Part shown: positions 33,316 to 40,547 of the stretch, in pieces
How the letters are laid out: every line of letters starts with the position of its first letter
How positions within the stretch are numbered: the first letter of the stretch is position 1
Assembly: GCA_965602945.1 (NCBI GenBank)
Contig: CBFDBC010000004.1
Span: 1-44,614 of the forward strand
DNA from: JAUXEH01 sp965602945
Lineage (GTDB): Bacteria > Acidobacteriota > Aminicenantia > Aminicenantales > Aminicenantaceae
Reading direction: 5' to 3'
DNA: 44,614 bases
Program-made: the position numbers and the translations under genes
Notes under the pieces: generated by a model
Told to the model about the DNA's origin: nothing
The model's database searches: none
Seen by the model: only the letters and a program-made list of their open reading frames with translations

Positions 33316-34208
33316 AACCGGTCATACACGCTGCGCAGACGGCTGCGGCTGACATGTGTATAGATCTGAGTGGTGGTTATCTGGCTGTGGCCCAGCATCA
33401 GCTGTACGGAGCGGAGATCGGCACCGCGCTCCAGCATGTGGGTGGCGAACGAGTGACGGAGCATGTGGGGGCTGACCTTCCGGTCCAGGCCCGCCTGCAG
33501 CGCATAACCTTTGAGGCGCTTCCAGAACCCCTGCCGGGTAAAGGGCCGGCCCCTTCCGGTCAGAAAAAGATAGTCCGTTTCCGGCCTTGATTTCAGAAAG
33601 TGAGCCCTGGCCTGCCGGAGGTAGCGCTCGACAGCCTCGACCGCTGACTTACCCAACGGCACAATGCGCTCCTTTCCTCCCTTTCCTTTACAGATGAGAA
33701 ATCCCTCCTCAAGGTTCAGGTCCGGGCGCTTCATTAAGATAAGCTCCGAAACCCTGAGGCCAGAGGCGTACAGCACCTCCAGCATAGCCCGGTCGCGCAA
33801 GCTGCGGGGATCGTCCCCCGAAGGCCCGCCCAACAGCCGCTCCACCTCCTCCAGATGCAGGAAATGGGGCAGCTTGAACCACAGCTTGGGGGTTATGAGG
33901 TTAGCGGCGGGGCTGGCTTTGACCGCCCCGTCCAGGACCAGGAACCGATAGAAGGCCCGAAGGGTTGAGACCAGCCGGGCGATGGAGCGTGCGGAAAGGC
34001 CGGCCCGGCTCTGATGTTGGATGAATTTGACCAGGTGGTCTTCTTCCGCCTTCTTCCATGTGATTTTCTCTTTATCGAAAAATAAAAAGAGCTTCCTGAG
34101 ATCCCGGTCGTAGGAAGCAATGGTGTTGGGGGACAGCCCTCTTTCCACGGAGAGGTATTCGAGAAAAGCCTGTCGGATTCCCTCGGGGCTTGAGGGCAGG
34201 TTTTTCAT
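33300..34208 (-). CDS. xerD: Tyrosine recombinase XerD/XerC
   Basis: This 302-residue protein, typical in length for Xer, has an N-terminal SAM-like core-binding domain (about 10-95, LSPNTIASYDRDLRKL) and a C-terminal catalytic domain (about 110-300). The active-site residues are complete: Arg152 in ASGLRVSEL, Lys176 in KGKGGKER, His248 and Arg251 in HMLRHSFATHM, His274 in LGHSQITTTQIYTH, and nucleophile Tyr283. Xer recombinases resolve chromosome dimers at dif. XerC versus XerD cannot be separated with certainty; the sequence looks closer to XerD. Its ATG overlaps the stop of the MBL hydrolase gene by 4 nt, an operon-like arrangement. No mobile-element hallmarks surround it, so a housekeeping role is likelier than an integrase. 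Confidence 0.9.
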   Translation of the reverse strand: MKNLPSSPEGIRQAFLEYLSVERGLSPNTIASYDRDLRKLFLFFDKEKITWKKAEEDHLVKFIQHQSRAGLSARSIARLVSTLRAFYRFLVLDGAVKASPAANLITPKLWFKLPHFLHLEEVERLLGGPSGDDPRSLRDRAMLEVLYASGLRVSELILMKRPDLNLEEGFLICKGKGGKERIVPLGKSAVEAVERYLRQARAHFLKSRPETDYLFLTGRGRPFTRQGFWKRLKGYALQAGLDRKVSPHMLRHSFATHMLERGADLRSVQLMLGHSQITTTQIYTHVSRSRLRSVYDRFHPRA

Positions 34209-34825
34209 CGCACGTAGGGATTCTCGTTCTTCTCCTGGTCAACTGAGGTGGTGGGCCCGTGACCGGGATAGACTTTGGTCTGACCATCCAGGGTAAAGAT
34301 CCGTTCCTGGATGGACCGGACCAGATCGTCCCAGGAGCCGCCCGGGAGATCCGTACGCCCCACCCCCCCGCAAAACAGAGTATCGCCTGAGAGCAGCAGG
34401 CCCTCCCCCTTGAGGCTCACACTCCCGGGCGAATGACCGGGTGTGTGAATCACATGAAGACAGGATTCTCCGAAGCGGATCTCGTCCCCTTCATGCAGAA
34501 AGGAGTCCGGGTCGGGAGAGGCCTTGGCTCCCAGGAGAGACGCGATCACCGAAAGCAGTGTATTCTTAAGCATGGAAACATCCGCCTCGTGAATCAGAAG
34601 CGGGATATCGAAATGGTCTTTTATGTCCTTGTTGGCACCGACATGATCGACATGCCCGTGTGTGTCGATCAGGACTACGGGTTTGAGGCCCTTGTCCGCA
34701 ACAGCACGGAATATTTTACCGGAGTCGGCACCCGGATCGATAACCGCACATTCGAGAGTCGTTTCACAATAGACCAGATAACAGTTGGTCTCCAGTGCGC
34801 CCACTACAACGGTTTCGACCTTCAT
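34205..34825 (-). CDS. MBL-fold metallo-hydrolase (glyoxalase II-like)
   Basis: ATG 34825 (206 residues, starting MKVETVVVGALETNCYL) is preferred to ATG 34834, because the -10 element overlaps the latter and transcription is predicted to start at about 34825. The metal-binding HxHxDH motif is complete (His56, His58, Asp60, His61 in DTHGHVDHVG), followed by a HTPGHSPGS motif and a GDTLF segment that supplies the bridging Asp. The protein is shorter than full glyoxalase II and lacks its substrate-binding C-terminal domain, so it may hydrolyse a small thioester or lactone; the substrate is unknown. Coupled by a 4-nt overlap to xerD downstream. Confidence 0.9.
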   Translation of the reverse strand: MKVETVVVGALETNCYLVYCETTLECAVIDPGADSGKIFRAVADKGLKPVVLIDTHGHVDHVGANKDIKDHFDIPLLIHEADVSMLKNTLLSVIASLLGAKASPDPDSFLHEGDEIRFGESCLHVIHTPGHSPGSVSLKGEGLLLSGDTLFCGGVGRTDLPGGSWDDLVRSIQERIFTLDGQTKVYPGHGPTTSVDQEKNENPYVR

Positions 34826-34832
34826 GCCTTTC

Positions 34833-34861
34833 ATCTTATTGTTTCCCCTCTCCCCCGTCAA
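34833..34861 (-). promoter_or_regulatory. Promoter of MBL-xerD unit, leaderless layout
   Basis: On the minus strand TTGACG (34856-34861), 17 bp, TAAGAT (34833-34838). The -10 ends 7 nt before ATG 34825, so the transcript should begin at or next to the start codon. Confidence 0.5.
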
Positions 34862-34950
34862 GCCTTCCAGTCCCTCCCCCTCTGTGATTCCCACCCTACC
34901 GGGGGCTGTAACGTATCAAGAACCCGGCCAGTCCCTCCCCTGGGGGGATA

Positions 34951-34979
34951 TTGTCTTTTTGGGTGAATATCCATATAAT
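34951..34979 (+). promoter_or_regulatory. Promoter of methyltransferase gene, leaderless layout
   Basis: TTGTCT (34951-34956), 17 bp, then a perfect TATAAT (34974-34979). The -10 ends 7 nt before ATG 34987, placing the transcription start at the start codon. The upstream in-frame ATG at 34978 lies inside the -10 and so would not be transcribed. Confidence 0.6.
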
Positions 34980-34986
34980 GGCGCCG

Positions 34987-35799
34987 ATGCAGGACTCACA
35001 CTGGCAGCTCCGCCTGGTCGGCAAATCTCTGAAAAAAAGGGAAAAGATAGGGATCCTCGAGAAACACCTCTCCGTGGCCCCAACGGACAGGGTCCTTGAC
35101 CTGGGCTGTGCCCAAGGGATCCTCAGCTATTTTCTGCGACAAAGAGGCGGAACCTGGATCTCCGCAGACCTGGACTCCGTGAACCTGAAGACCTCTCAGG
35201 CCCTTCTGGAGAAAAACCTGCTTCAGATCACGGAAGGCGATCTGCCCTTCCTGGACGAATCCCTGGACATGGTCGTGAGCCTCGATTATCTGGAGCACCT
35301 GGACGACGACCGCGCCTGCCTCGGAGAGATCCACCGCATCCTGAAAAAGGGGGGGCGCCTGCTCCTGGCCACGCCCCGCACCGGATTTCCCCTCCTCCTG
35401 AACAAACTGAGGCCCCTGTTGGGGATGAAGCTGGAGTTCTACGGGCACAAGCGAGAGGGATACACCCTGAAGAACCTCGAACACATGCTGGAGGAAACCG
35501 GGCTGTACGCCATCAAACAGAAGGGTTTCTCCGGCTTCATCACAGAGACCATGGAGCTCGCACTCAATTTCCTGTATGTCCGGATCTACGGCGCCGCCGA
35601 TCCCGCACCGGACCTGAGGGACGGGCACATCCGGCCGTCCACATCCGAAGAATTCACCCGGCGCAAGGGGATCTTTCGCGCCTATTCCCTAGTCTATCCC
35701 CTGCTCTGGTTCCTGTCCCGGCTGGACAGGCTCTTTTTTTTCCAGAGAGGCTATGGGCTCATGCTCTGGGCCGTGAAGCCCGAGAGCGCTGAGAAGTGA
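34987..35799 (+). CDS. Class I SAM-dependent methyltransferase, function unknown
   Basis: From ATG 34987 the protein has 270 residues. The Rossmann core shows motif I VLDLGCAQG (about 36-44), an acidic strand WISADLDSVN, motif YLEHLDDD and a post-motif GGRLLLATPR. The C-terminal part (about 160-260) has Phe/Leu-rich amphipathic segments (FLYVRIYG, YPLLWFLSRLDRLFFFQRGYG) that may associate with membrane or lipid substrates, reminiscent of methyltransferases acting on quinones, lipids or undecaprenyl-linked sugars. Substrate unknown. The SLC13 symporter starts 3 nt after its stop codon. The start choice rests on the -10 element overlapping the earlier ATG. Confidence 0.82.
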   Translation: MQDSHWQLRLVGKSLKKREKIGILEKHLSVAPTDRVLDLGCAQGILSYFLRQRGGTWISADLDSVNLKTSQALLEKNLLQITEGDLPFLDESLDMVVSLDYLEHLDDDRACLGEIHRILKKGGRLLLATPRTGFPLLLNKLRPLLGMKLEFYGHKREGYTLKNLEHMLEETGLYAIKQKGFSGFITETMELALNFLYVRIYGAADPAPDLRDGHIRPSTSEEFTRRKGIFRAYSLVYPLLWFLSRLDRLFFFQRGYGLMLWAVKPESAEK

Positions 35800-35802
35800 T
35801 CC

Positions 35803-37269
35803 ATGGCAAAGCGCAAGCTGGTGGGATTCTTGCTGGGGCCCGCCCTCTTCATCCTGGCTCTGACATCGCCGGTCCTCACCGAAGCCCCCAATGCCCACAG
35901 GCTCCTGGCGATCTTCCTGCTGGTCGTGGTCTGGTGGGTGACCGAATGCATCCCGATCCCTATGACCGCCCTGATGATACCCGTCCTGATAACGGCTCTC
36001 GGAGTCGCTTCCGTTTCCGAAGCCCTGGCACCCTTTGCCAATCCCATCATCTTCCTGTTCCTGGGCAGCTTCGTGCTGGCACGGGCCATGTGTGTGCACG
36101 GACTGGACCAGAAGCTCGCCTATTCCGTGCTCTCAAGAAAATCCATTGCCGGACGGAGGACACGCATCCTGTTCGCCATGGGGCTGACCTCTCTCGTGCT
36201 GTCGATGTGGCTCAGCAACACCGCCACCACGGCCATGATGTTCCCCATCGCGCTGGGGGTCCTGGACGCGGTCGGAAAGAAGCGTGACGAAGAGAGCCGG
36301 ACCCCGTTCCGCGTGGTCCTGCTCCTGACCCTGGCCTATGCCGCCTCCATCGGAGGAGTGGGAACCCCCATCGGCAGCCCTCCCAACCTCATCGCCATCG
36401 GGATGCTCGAAAAGCTGGTGGACTACCAGATAAATTTTTTCCAGTGGATGCTTGTGGGGCTGCTGGTGCTCATCCCCATGTACGTGGTCCTTTTTTTCCT
36501 GATGAGGTCACGCATCAAAGAGACACCGCCGCCCACAGAGCCCGAACGCCCTATCATGAGGGAGCCCCAGCTGCCCAAGGGGCTGACACGAGCCCAGAAA
36601 AACGTGCTGCTGGCGTTTTCCGTGACCGTTTCCCTCTGGGTCCTGCCTGGAGTGGTGTCCCTCATCTGGGGGCGGGGATCCGGCCTCTATCTCTGGCTGC
36701 ACGACCGTTTCCCGGAGGCTGTCGCGGCCATCATCGGGACGCTCCTCCTGTTCGCGCTGCCGGTGGATCCGAGAAAAGGAATCTTCACCCTGGGGCTCAA
36801 AGACGCCTTGAAGATAGACTGGGGTACCCTGCTCCTCTTCGGCGGGGGCCTGTCCCTGGGGTTTCAGATGTTCGAAACAGGGCTGGCGGATGCCATCGGC
36901 CGGGCTTTCATCTCGCTGGGTGGGGACTCGGCCGGGCCGGCCTTGATCAGCTTCCTGGCGATCTCGCTGAGTGTCTTCCTCACCGAACTCACCTCCAACA
37001 CGGCCTCGGCCAACATGATCATCCCTATCATCATCGCCATCTCCCAGGCCGCGGGCATCGATCCCCTGCCTCCGGTCCTGGGCTCGGCCATCGGCTGCAG
37101 CTTCGCCTTCATGCTGCCCGTGGCCACGCCGCCCAACGCCATCATCTACGGCTCCGGCATGATCTCCCTCCCGCAGATGATGCGAGCCGGCTTCCGGCTT
37201 AACATAGCAGGCATCCTGATCATCTGGCTCGCGATCGGGGTGCTGGCCCCTGCACTCGGGTTATTCTAG
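35803..37269 (+). CDS. SLC13/DASS-family sodium:dicarboxylate or anion symporter
   Basis: This 488-residue membrane protein has two inverted repeats, each with the Ser-Asn-Thr signature of the DASS family: LSNTATTAMMFPIA near residue 140 and TSNTASANMIIPI near 400. WWVTECIPIPMTALMIPVL near the N-terminus and GGVGTPIGSPPNLIAIGM are also family marks. Members import succinate, malate, fumarate, citrate or sulfate with Na+. The motif set fits C4-dicarboxylate carriers (SdcS/NaDC type) best. It is cotranscribed with the methyltransferase upstream, with 3 nt between them and no separate ribosome site of note. Confidence 0.93.
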   Translation: MAKRKLVGFLLGPALFILALTSPVLTEAPNAHRLLAIFLLVVVWWVTECIPIPMTALMIPVLITALGVASVSEALAPFANPIIFLFLGSFVLARAMCVHGLDQKLAYSVLSRKSIAGRRTRILFAMGLTSLVLSMWLSNTATTAMMFPIALGVLDAVGKKRDEESRTPFRVVLLLTLAYAASIGGVGTPIGSPPNLIAIGMLEKLVDYQINFFQWMLVGLLVLIPMYVVLFFLMRSRIKETPPPTEPERPIMREPQLPKGLTRAQKNVLLAFSVTVSLWVLPGVVSLIWGRGSGLYLWLHDRFPEAVAAIIGTLLLFALPVDPRKGIFTLGLKDALKIDWGTLLLFGGGLSLGFQMFETGLADAIGRAFISLGGDSAGPALISFLAISLSVFLTELTSNTASANMIIPIIIAISQAAGIDPLPPVLGSAIGCSFAFMLPVATPPNAIIYGSGMISLPQMMRAGFRLNIAGILIIWLAIGVLAPALGLF

Positions 37270-37345
37270 CCTGATCTATTCGATGACGGCTCCACCATTC
37301 AAACAATGAGCCTGACAGGTGTGAGAGATAGTGCCGAAAAGGATG

Positions 37346-37351
37346 TATAAT
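37346..37351 (+). promoter_or_regulatory. -10 element upstream of phage-type gene
   Basis: A perfect TATAAT ends 19 nt before ATG 37371. The predicted leader of about 13 nt has no Shine-Dalgarno sequence, and I do not see a convincing -35. Confidence 0.4.
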
Positions 37352-37370
37352 AAACGTTGAGACTGCGCAC

Positions 37371-37847
37371 ATGAATATATTCATACTGGATACAGAGATT
37401 CAGAGGTGTGCACGATATCACGCCGACCAGCACGTCGTGAAGATGATACTGGAGAGTGCCCAGATGCTCTGTACCGTTCTTAACCAGAACGGCGGCGCAG
37501 CTCCGTACAGATCAACGCACGTCCGGCATCCCTGCACTCGGTGGGCTGGCCGTTCGCTCTCGAACTGGCTGTGGCTGCGCCGCCTGGCGCTCGCACTCAA
37601 CGATGAGTACCGCTTTCGATTTCGCGGATCCTCAGACCACAAATCGGCTCGCGTCGTGCAGGACCTGGCCATTCCTCGGATGCCCGACCTCGGCCTCACG
37701 GAGTTCGCTCAGGTTATGCCGGATGAGTACAAAGTCGAGGGTGACCCAGTGCGGGCGTATCGCCGCTTCTATATCGGCGAGAAGTCCCGATTCGTAAAGT
37801 GGACAAGGCGCAGGCCCCCCGGATGGTACATAGAGGGCACTCGGTGA
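37371..37847 (+). CDS. Phage-type conserved protein of unknown function
   Basis: The 158-residue soluble protein opens MNIFILDTEIQRCARYH, followed by DQHVVKMILESAQML, THVRHPCTRWAGRS, NWLWLRRLALALNDEY, QVMPDEYKVEGD and RRFYIGEKSRF, closing with PPGWY. From memory this motif set matches small proteins common in tailed phages, prophages and viral metagenomes (a DKHVVKM-type helix, a HPCxxW segment, a CMPDxYK segment). I know of no established function. Conserved His, Asp and Cys residues could form a metal or catalytic site. It stands alone, with no phage structural genes around it, beside an AT-rich gene-poor patch. Confidence 0.68.
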   Translation: MNIFILDTEIQRCARYHADQHVVKMILESAQMLCTVLNQNGGAAPYRSTHVRHPCTRWAGRSLSNWLWLRRLALALNDEYRFRFRGSSDHKSARVVQDLAIPRMPDLGLTEFAQVMPDEYKVEGDPVRAYRRFYIGEKSRFVKWTRRRPPGWYIEGTR

Positions 37848-37960
37848 TCAGTTTTCTCTTGATAATTTCGCCTTGAGATTATATTTTCTTTAATATTGGT
37901 AATTTCCATCGCTAGGTGGGTTTAGAATGAAATGCCCTGGGTGACCGGAATTCCAACTCC

Positions 37961-38104
37961 CTATTTATCCAGCTTACTTTCGATCTTTCTCAGTATCTCC
38001 TGTATTTGCTTATTTCTCCGGTCCTGTTTTATCGACAGTATCACAACCTGAAATAGAACCGGAATGAGTATGATAACAACGATTGCGATCCCAGTACTTT
38101 TCAT
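37961..38104 (-). CDS. Predicted 47-residue single-pass membrane protein
   Basis: A short frame on the minus strand starts at ATG 38104, preceded by AAGGGAGAGGATC, which contains a good ribosome site. The protein opens MKSTGIAIVVIILIP and continues with a hydrophobic stretch to about residue 25. A basic, heptad-patterned helix follows (residues 26-47, IKQDRRNKQIQEI then RKIESKLDK). This is a membrane anchor plus cytosolic coiled-coil tail, as in several small bacterial membrane proteins. Codon use is rich in ATA and AT-ending codons, unlike the GC-rich neighbours. No homologue is recognised and function is unknown. Confidence 0.5.
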   Translation of the reverse strand: MKSTGIAIVVIILIPVLFQVVILSIKQDRRNKQIQEILRKIESKLDK

Positions 38105-38313
38105 GATCCTCTCCCTTATGAGCCGGTTCGGATACTCCCCTCAGGCACAATTTTAACAGAAGCCGCTCTGGCGGCAGCACATTCTACTGCACCAGCACAG
38201 CCTTTTTAATTCAGAGGGAGCGGATGTTCTTACAATAAAATTCATGTGGAACCTTAAACGTTTGGGAGGGCTGAACCGTACAATCCATGAACGACACTTT
38301 CAAGGAGGGAATG

Positions 38314-39483
38314 ATGAAGAAACTCCAGTGGCTCATGGTGACGGCTGTCCTGGTCGGCCACGTATCGGGCCTGGGTGCGGCTCCTCAAACCCCAACCCGA
38401 AACGAACTCCAGCACGAAGTTTCCGTAAACGTCAAGCTCATCCAGGTCTTTGTGCTGGATAAAACGGACAGCCCCGTCACGGACCTATCGAGGGACGATT
38501 TTATAATCTACTACAAAGGACGCCCGCAGGTTATCACGGAATTCGAAAAACATCTGCTTCCCAAGGATATCCGGAAGGAAGAGCTGCCTGTAAAAACCCA
38601 GCTGGCATCCGCACGCGCCACCCCTCTACAGATCAGCCGAAAATTTTTCTTTGTCTTCGATCTGGACCGGATTACTTTGGATGGATATATGGAAGCCAAA
38701 GAGGCCGCGCTCTACTTTCTCGACACTCAGGTGCAGCCTGGAGACCATGTGGGCTTGATCACATATTCGGTCCTTCGGGGCATGACCCCCTATGAATCCC
38801 TCACTGACGATTTTCTAGCGGTCAGAGACAAGCTGGAGAAATTCAGAGAGGTCCTGGGACGGCCGGGTGGAGGGGCTTCTCTCTGGGGGATGCGGGCCGA
38901 GGCACTGAGCGACCTTAGATCCCAGACAGGATTCGCTCTGACCGGCCTCACCAGGGAGATCTACGGCGCGGCGGCCGGCCAGCGCAATCCGGAGACGGAT
39001 TGGCATGAGATGAAAAACCTGGATTTTGTGAGGCAGATGGAGGAGATGGCCAAGGATCTGCGCGCCGTCCCGGGTTATAAGAACATCATCCTGTTTTCCA
39101 ATGGGTTCCCCCGTGTCCTGTATGAGCAGGACACTTTTTTCCAGAAGAATTTTGACCGCATGGCCCAGGAATTCGCAACAGCCAACAGCCCGGTCCACAC
39201 CATCAACACGGAGGGGGGGCGGCAGTATTCTCGATCCATAGGATCGCGCGGGGACTCCTCACTGAAGAATCTGTCCCATTCTTCGGGGGGAAGGCACTTC
39301 CAAAATGTCAAACAGCATGAATCCATCGCTAAAGAACTGCAGGCCTTGACCGGGAATTATTACGTACTGGGCTATTACGCCCCCGAAGTTGCAGATGGCA
39401 AATTCCACAAGATCAAAATCGAGGTCAAACGTCCCGGCTGCCGGGTTTTAGCGCAAAGCGGATACTTCATTCCCAAGAAATAA
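38314..39483 (+). CDS. VWFA-related acidobacterial-type secreted protein
   Basis: ATG 38314 is favoured because AGGAGG (38303-38308) stands 5 nt upstream; ATGs at 38287 and 38311 are in frame. The 389-residue protein has a signal peptide (MKKLQWLMVTAVLVG, cleaved near GAAPQ) and the family N-terminal segment VNVKLIQVFVLDKTDSPVTDL. The von Willebrand A-like domain (about 105-380) begins FFFVFDLDRITLDGY. The usual MIDAS DxSxS reads DLDRI, so metal-dependent ligand binding is probably lost or altered, while the rest of the fold (QPGDHVGLITYS, YKNIILFSNG, YYVLGYYAP) is intact. This family (VWFA-related, Acidobacteria type) is abundant in Acidobacteriota and has no assigned function. Confidence 0.88.
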   Translation: MKKLQWLMVTAVLVGHVSGLGAAPQTPTRNELQHEVSVNVKLIQVFVLDKTDSPVTDLSRDDFIIYYKGRPQVITEFEKHLLPKDIRKEELPVKTQLASARATPLQISRKFFFVFDLDRITLDGYMEAKEAALYFLDTQVQPGDHVGLITYSVLRGMTPYESLTDDFLAVRDKLEKFREVLGRPGGGASLWGMRAEALSDLRSQTGFALTGLTREIYGAAAGQRNPETDWHEMKNLDFVRQMEEMAKDLRAVPGYKNIILFSNGFPRVLYEQDTFFQKNFDRMAQEFATANSPVHTINTEGGRQYSRSIGSRGDSSLKNLSHSSGGRHFQNVKQHESIAKELQALTGNYYVLGYYAPEVADGKFHKIKIEVKRPGCRVLAQSGYFIPKK

Positions 39484-39490
39484 AAGGGCA

Positions 39491-39526
39491 CCCAGGTCTC
39501 TGCAGCCTCGCAGAGGAGGGCCTGGG
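39491..39526 (+). terminator. Long stem-loop after VWFA gene
   Basis: Nested arms CCCAGG/CCTGGG and CTCTGC/GCAGAG form an interrupted 12-bp stem starting 7 nt after the stop codon. There is no T-tract, so termination would have to be non-canonical or Rho-aided; a transcript-stabilising 3' end is equally possible. Confidence 0.4.
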
Positions 39527-39546
39527 GGATTGAATCCAGGGATGTT

Positions 39547-39573
39547 TTGCGAATCCAGAGGATTTGTTATAAT
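39547..39573 (+). promoter_or_regulatory. Promoter of JAB-like small gene, leaderless layout
   Basis: A perfect TATAAT (39568-39573) ends 7 nt before ATG 39581, with a poorly spaced TTGCGA (39547-39552, 15 bp) as possible -35. ATGs at 39572 and 39575 overlap or directly abut the -10, so ATG 39581 as a leaderless start is preferred. Confidence 0.45.
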
Positions 39574-39580
39574 GATGCCC

Positions 39581-39964
39581 ATGGATGTCTACCTGTCGCG
39601 CCAGGCCATGCAGCAGCTTGAGGCCCTGAACGTGATGTCGGCCGGGAAAGAAGGCATCCTGAGCGGACACAAGCGGGGACAGAGGTTTTTCGTGGAAAAC
39701 ATCCTGCAGATGGAAGGAACGCTCTCCCCGTCACCTGATAGCCTGCGCCCATTGCAGGACCTTCTCCAGGAGTCGTTCCTGGGATTCTTCAGCTTCGATT
39801 CCCACGAAAGCCGGGAGCAGAGGGAATGGGGCCCCAATCACATGGGGAAGGTTTTCCTGGAGATCGACAGCCGTCCGGACTCGAAACCGCACATCAGGGC
39901 TGCCGTCATCGACTTCGACGGCACGTTCCGGCTGCAGCCCATAACGGTCAGGAAGGAAGTATGA
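39581..39964 (+). CDS. Small protein with possible degenerate JAB/MPN-like fold
   Basis: The 127-residue protein starts MDVYLSRQAMQQLEALNV. It has alternating strand segments GILSGHKRGQRFFVENILQ, FLGFFSFDSHES, KVFLEIDS and IRAAVIDFDGTFRLQPI. The order resembles a JAB/MPN domain (a GxLxGxxxG strand, then the position of the GxxHSHP loop, then a strand pair). Only one His remains in FFSFDSHES, and the JAMM zinc set HxH...D is not complete. I do not firmly recognise the family; the JAB link is inference. It sits 19 nt before the AMMECR1 gene and is probably co-transcribed with it. Confidence 0.5.
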   Translation: MDVYLSRQAMQQLEALNVMSAGKEGILSGHKRGQRFFVENILQMEGTLSPSPDSLRPLQDLLQESFLGFFSFDSHESREQREWGPNHMGKVFLEIDSRPDSKPHIRAAVIDFDGTFRLQPITVRKEV

Positions 39965-39983
39965 TGCCGGAGTGGGTAAGGAC

Positions 39984-40532
39984 ATGAACGATCCCGAGCT
40001 TGACATCGACCAGCAGAGATTCCTGCTCACACTGGCCCGCGATGCCATTCGTTATCATTTCGAGAGCGGAAAGCCGCCCGCTGTGGCCGTAGAGGAGGGG
40101 GTGCTCAAGGAAAAGCGCGGGGCCTTCGTAACGCTCAAGCGGGAGGAGCAGCTGCGCGGCTGCATCGGCTATCCCCTGCCCCACGACCCGCTCTACCTCA
40201 CCATCATGGAAGCCGCCGTCATGGCCGCCACCCAGGACCACCGTTTCCCTTCCCTGACCCTGGAAGATCTCCCCGATGTCCGGATCGAGATCTCCGTGCT
40301 CACCCTCCCCCGCAAGATCGAAAAAGTCACTGAGATCACCATCGGAGAACACGGCATCATCGTGACACGGGGACTGGACCGGGGGCTCCTCCTGCCGCAA
40401 GTACCGGTGGAGTGGGGCTGGGATCGAGACACCTTCCTCCGGCACGGCTGCCTGAAAGCCGGTCTGGAGGAGGATGCCTGGGAGAAGGGCGCGGAAATCC
40501 AGGTCTTCAGCGCTCAGGTCTTTTCCGAATAG
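39984..40532 (+). CDS. amrA: AMMECR1-domain protein (AmmeMemoRadiSam system protein A)
   Basis: ATG 39984 is preferred to GTG 39972 because TAAGGA lies directly upstream. The 182-residue protein spans a full AMMECR1 domain with the hallmark LRGCIGYPLP loop (the Cys is nearly invariant), GAFVTLKR, EAAVMAATQDHRFPSL and LLLPQVPVEWGWD. In many prokaryotes AMMECR1 is encoded with a Memo-family protein and a radical SAM enzyme, a conserved trio of unknown chemistry. Here neither partner is adjacent; instead it follows the small JAB-like gene. The biochemical role is unknown. Confidence 0.92.
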   Translation: MNDPELDIDQQRFLLTLARDAIRYHFESGKPPAVAVEEGVLKEKRGAFVTLKREEQLRGCIGYPLPHDPLYLTIMEAAVMAATQDHRFPSLTLEDLPDVRIEISVLTLPRKIEKVTEITIGEHGIIVTRGLDRGLLLPQVPVEWGWDRDTFLRHGCLKAGLEEDAWEKGAEIQVFSAQVFSE

Positions 40533-40547
40533 CGCGCGGCAGGAACC

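Noticed and set aside
33300..34208. Xer-type recombinase as integrase of a mobile element
   Set aside because: Length, complete Xer motifs and coupling to a housekeeping-type gene fit chromosomal XerC/D; no attachment sites or cargo genes flank it.
37371..37847. Identification of the phage-type protein as a T4-like pyrimidine dimer glycosylase
   Set aside because: The known endonuclease V N-terminus and catalytic arrangement are not present; only the small size and phage association are similar.
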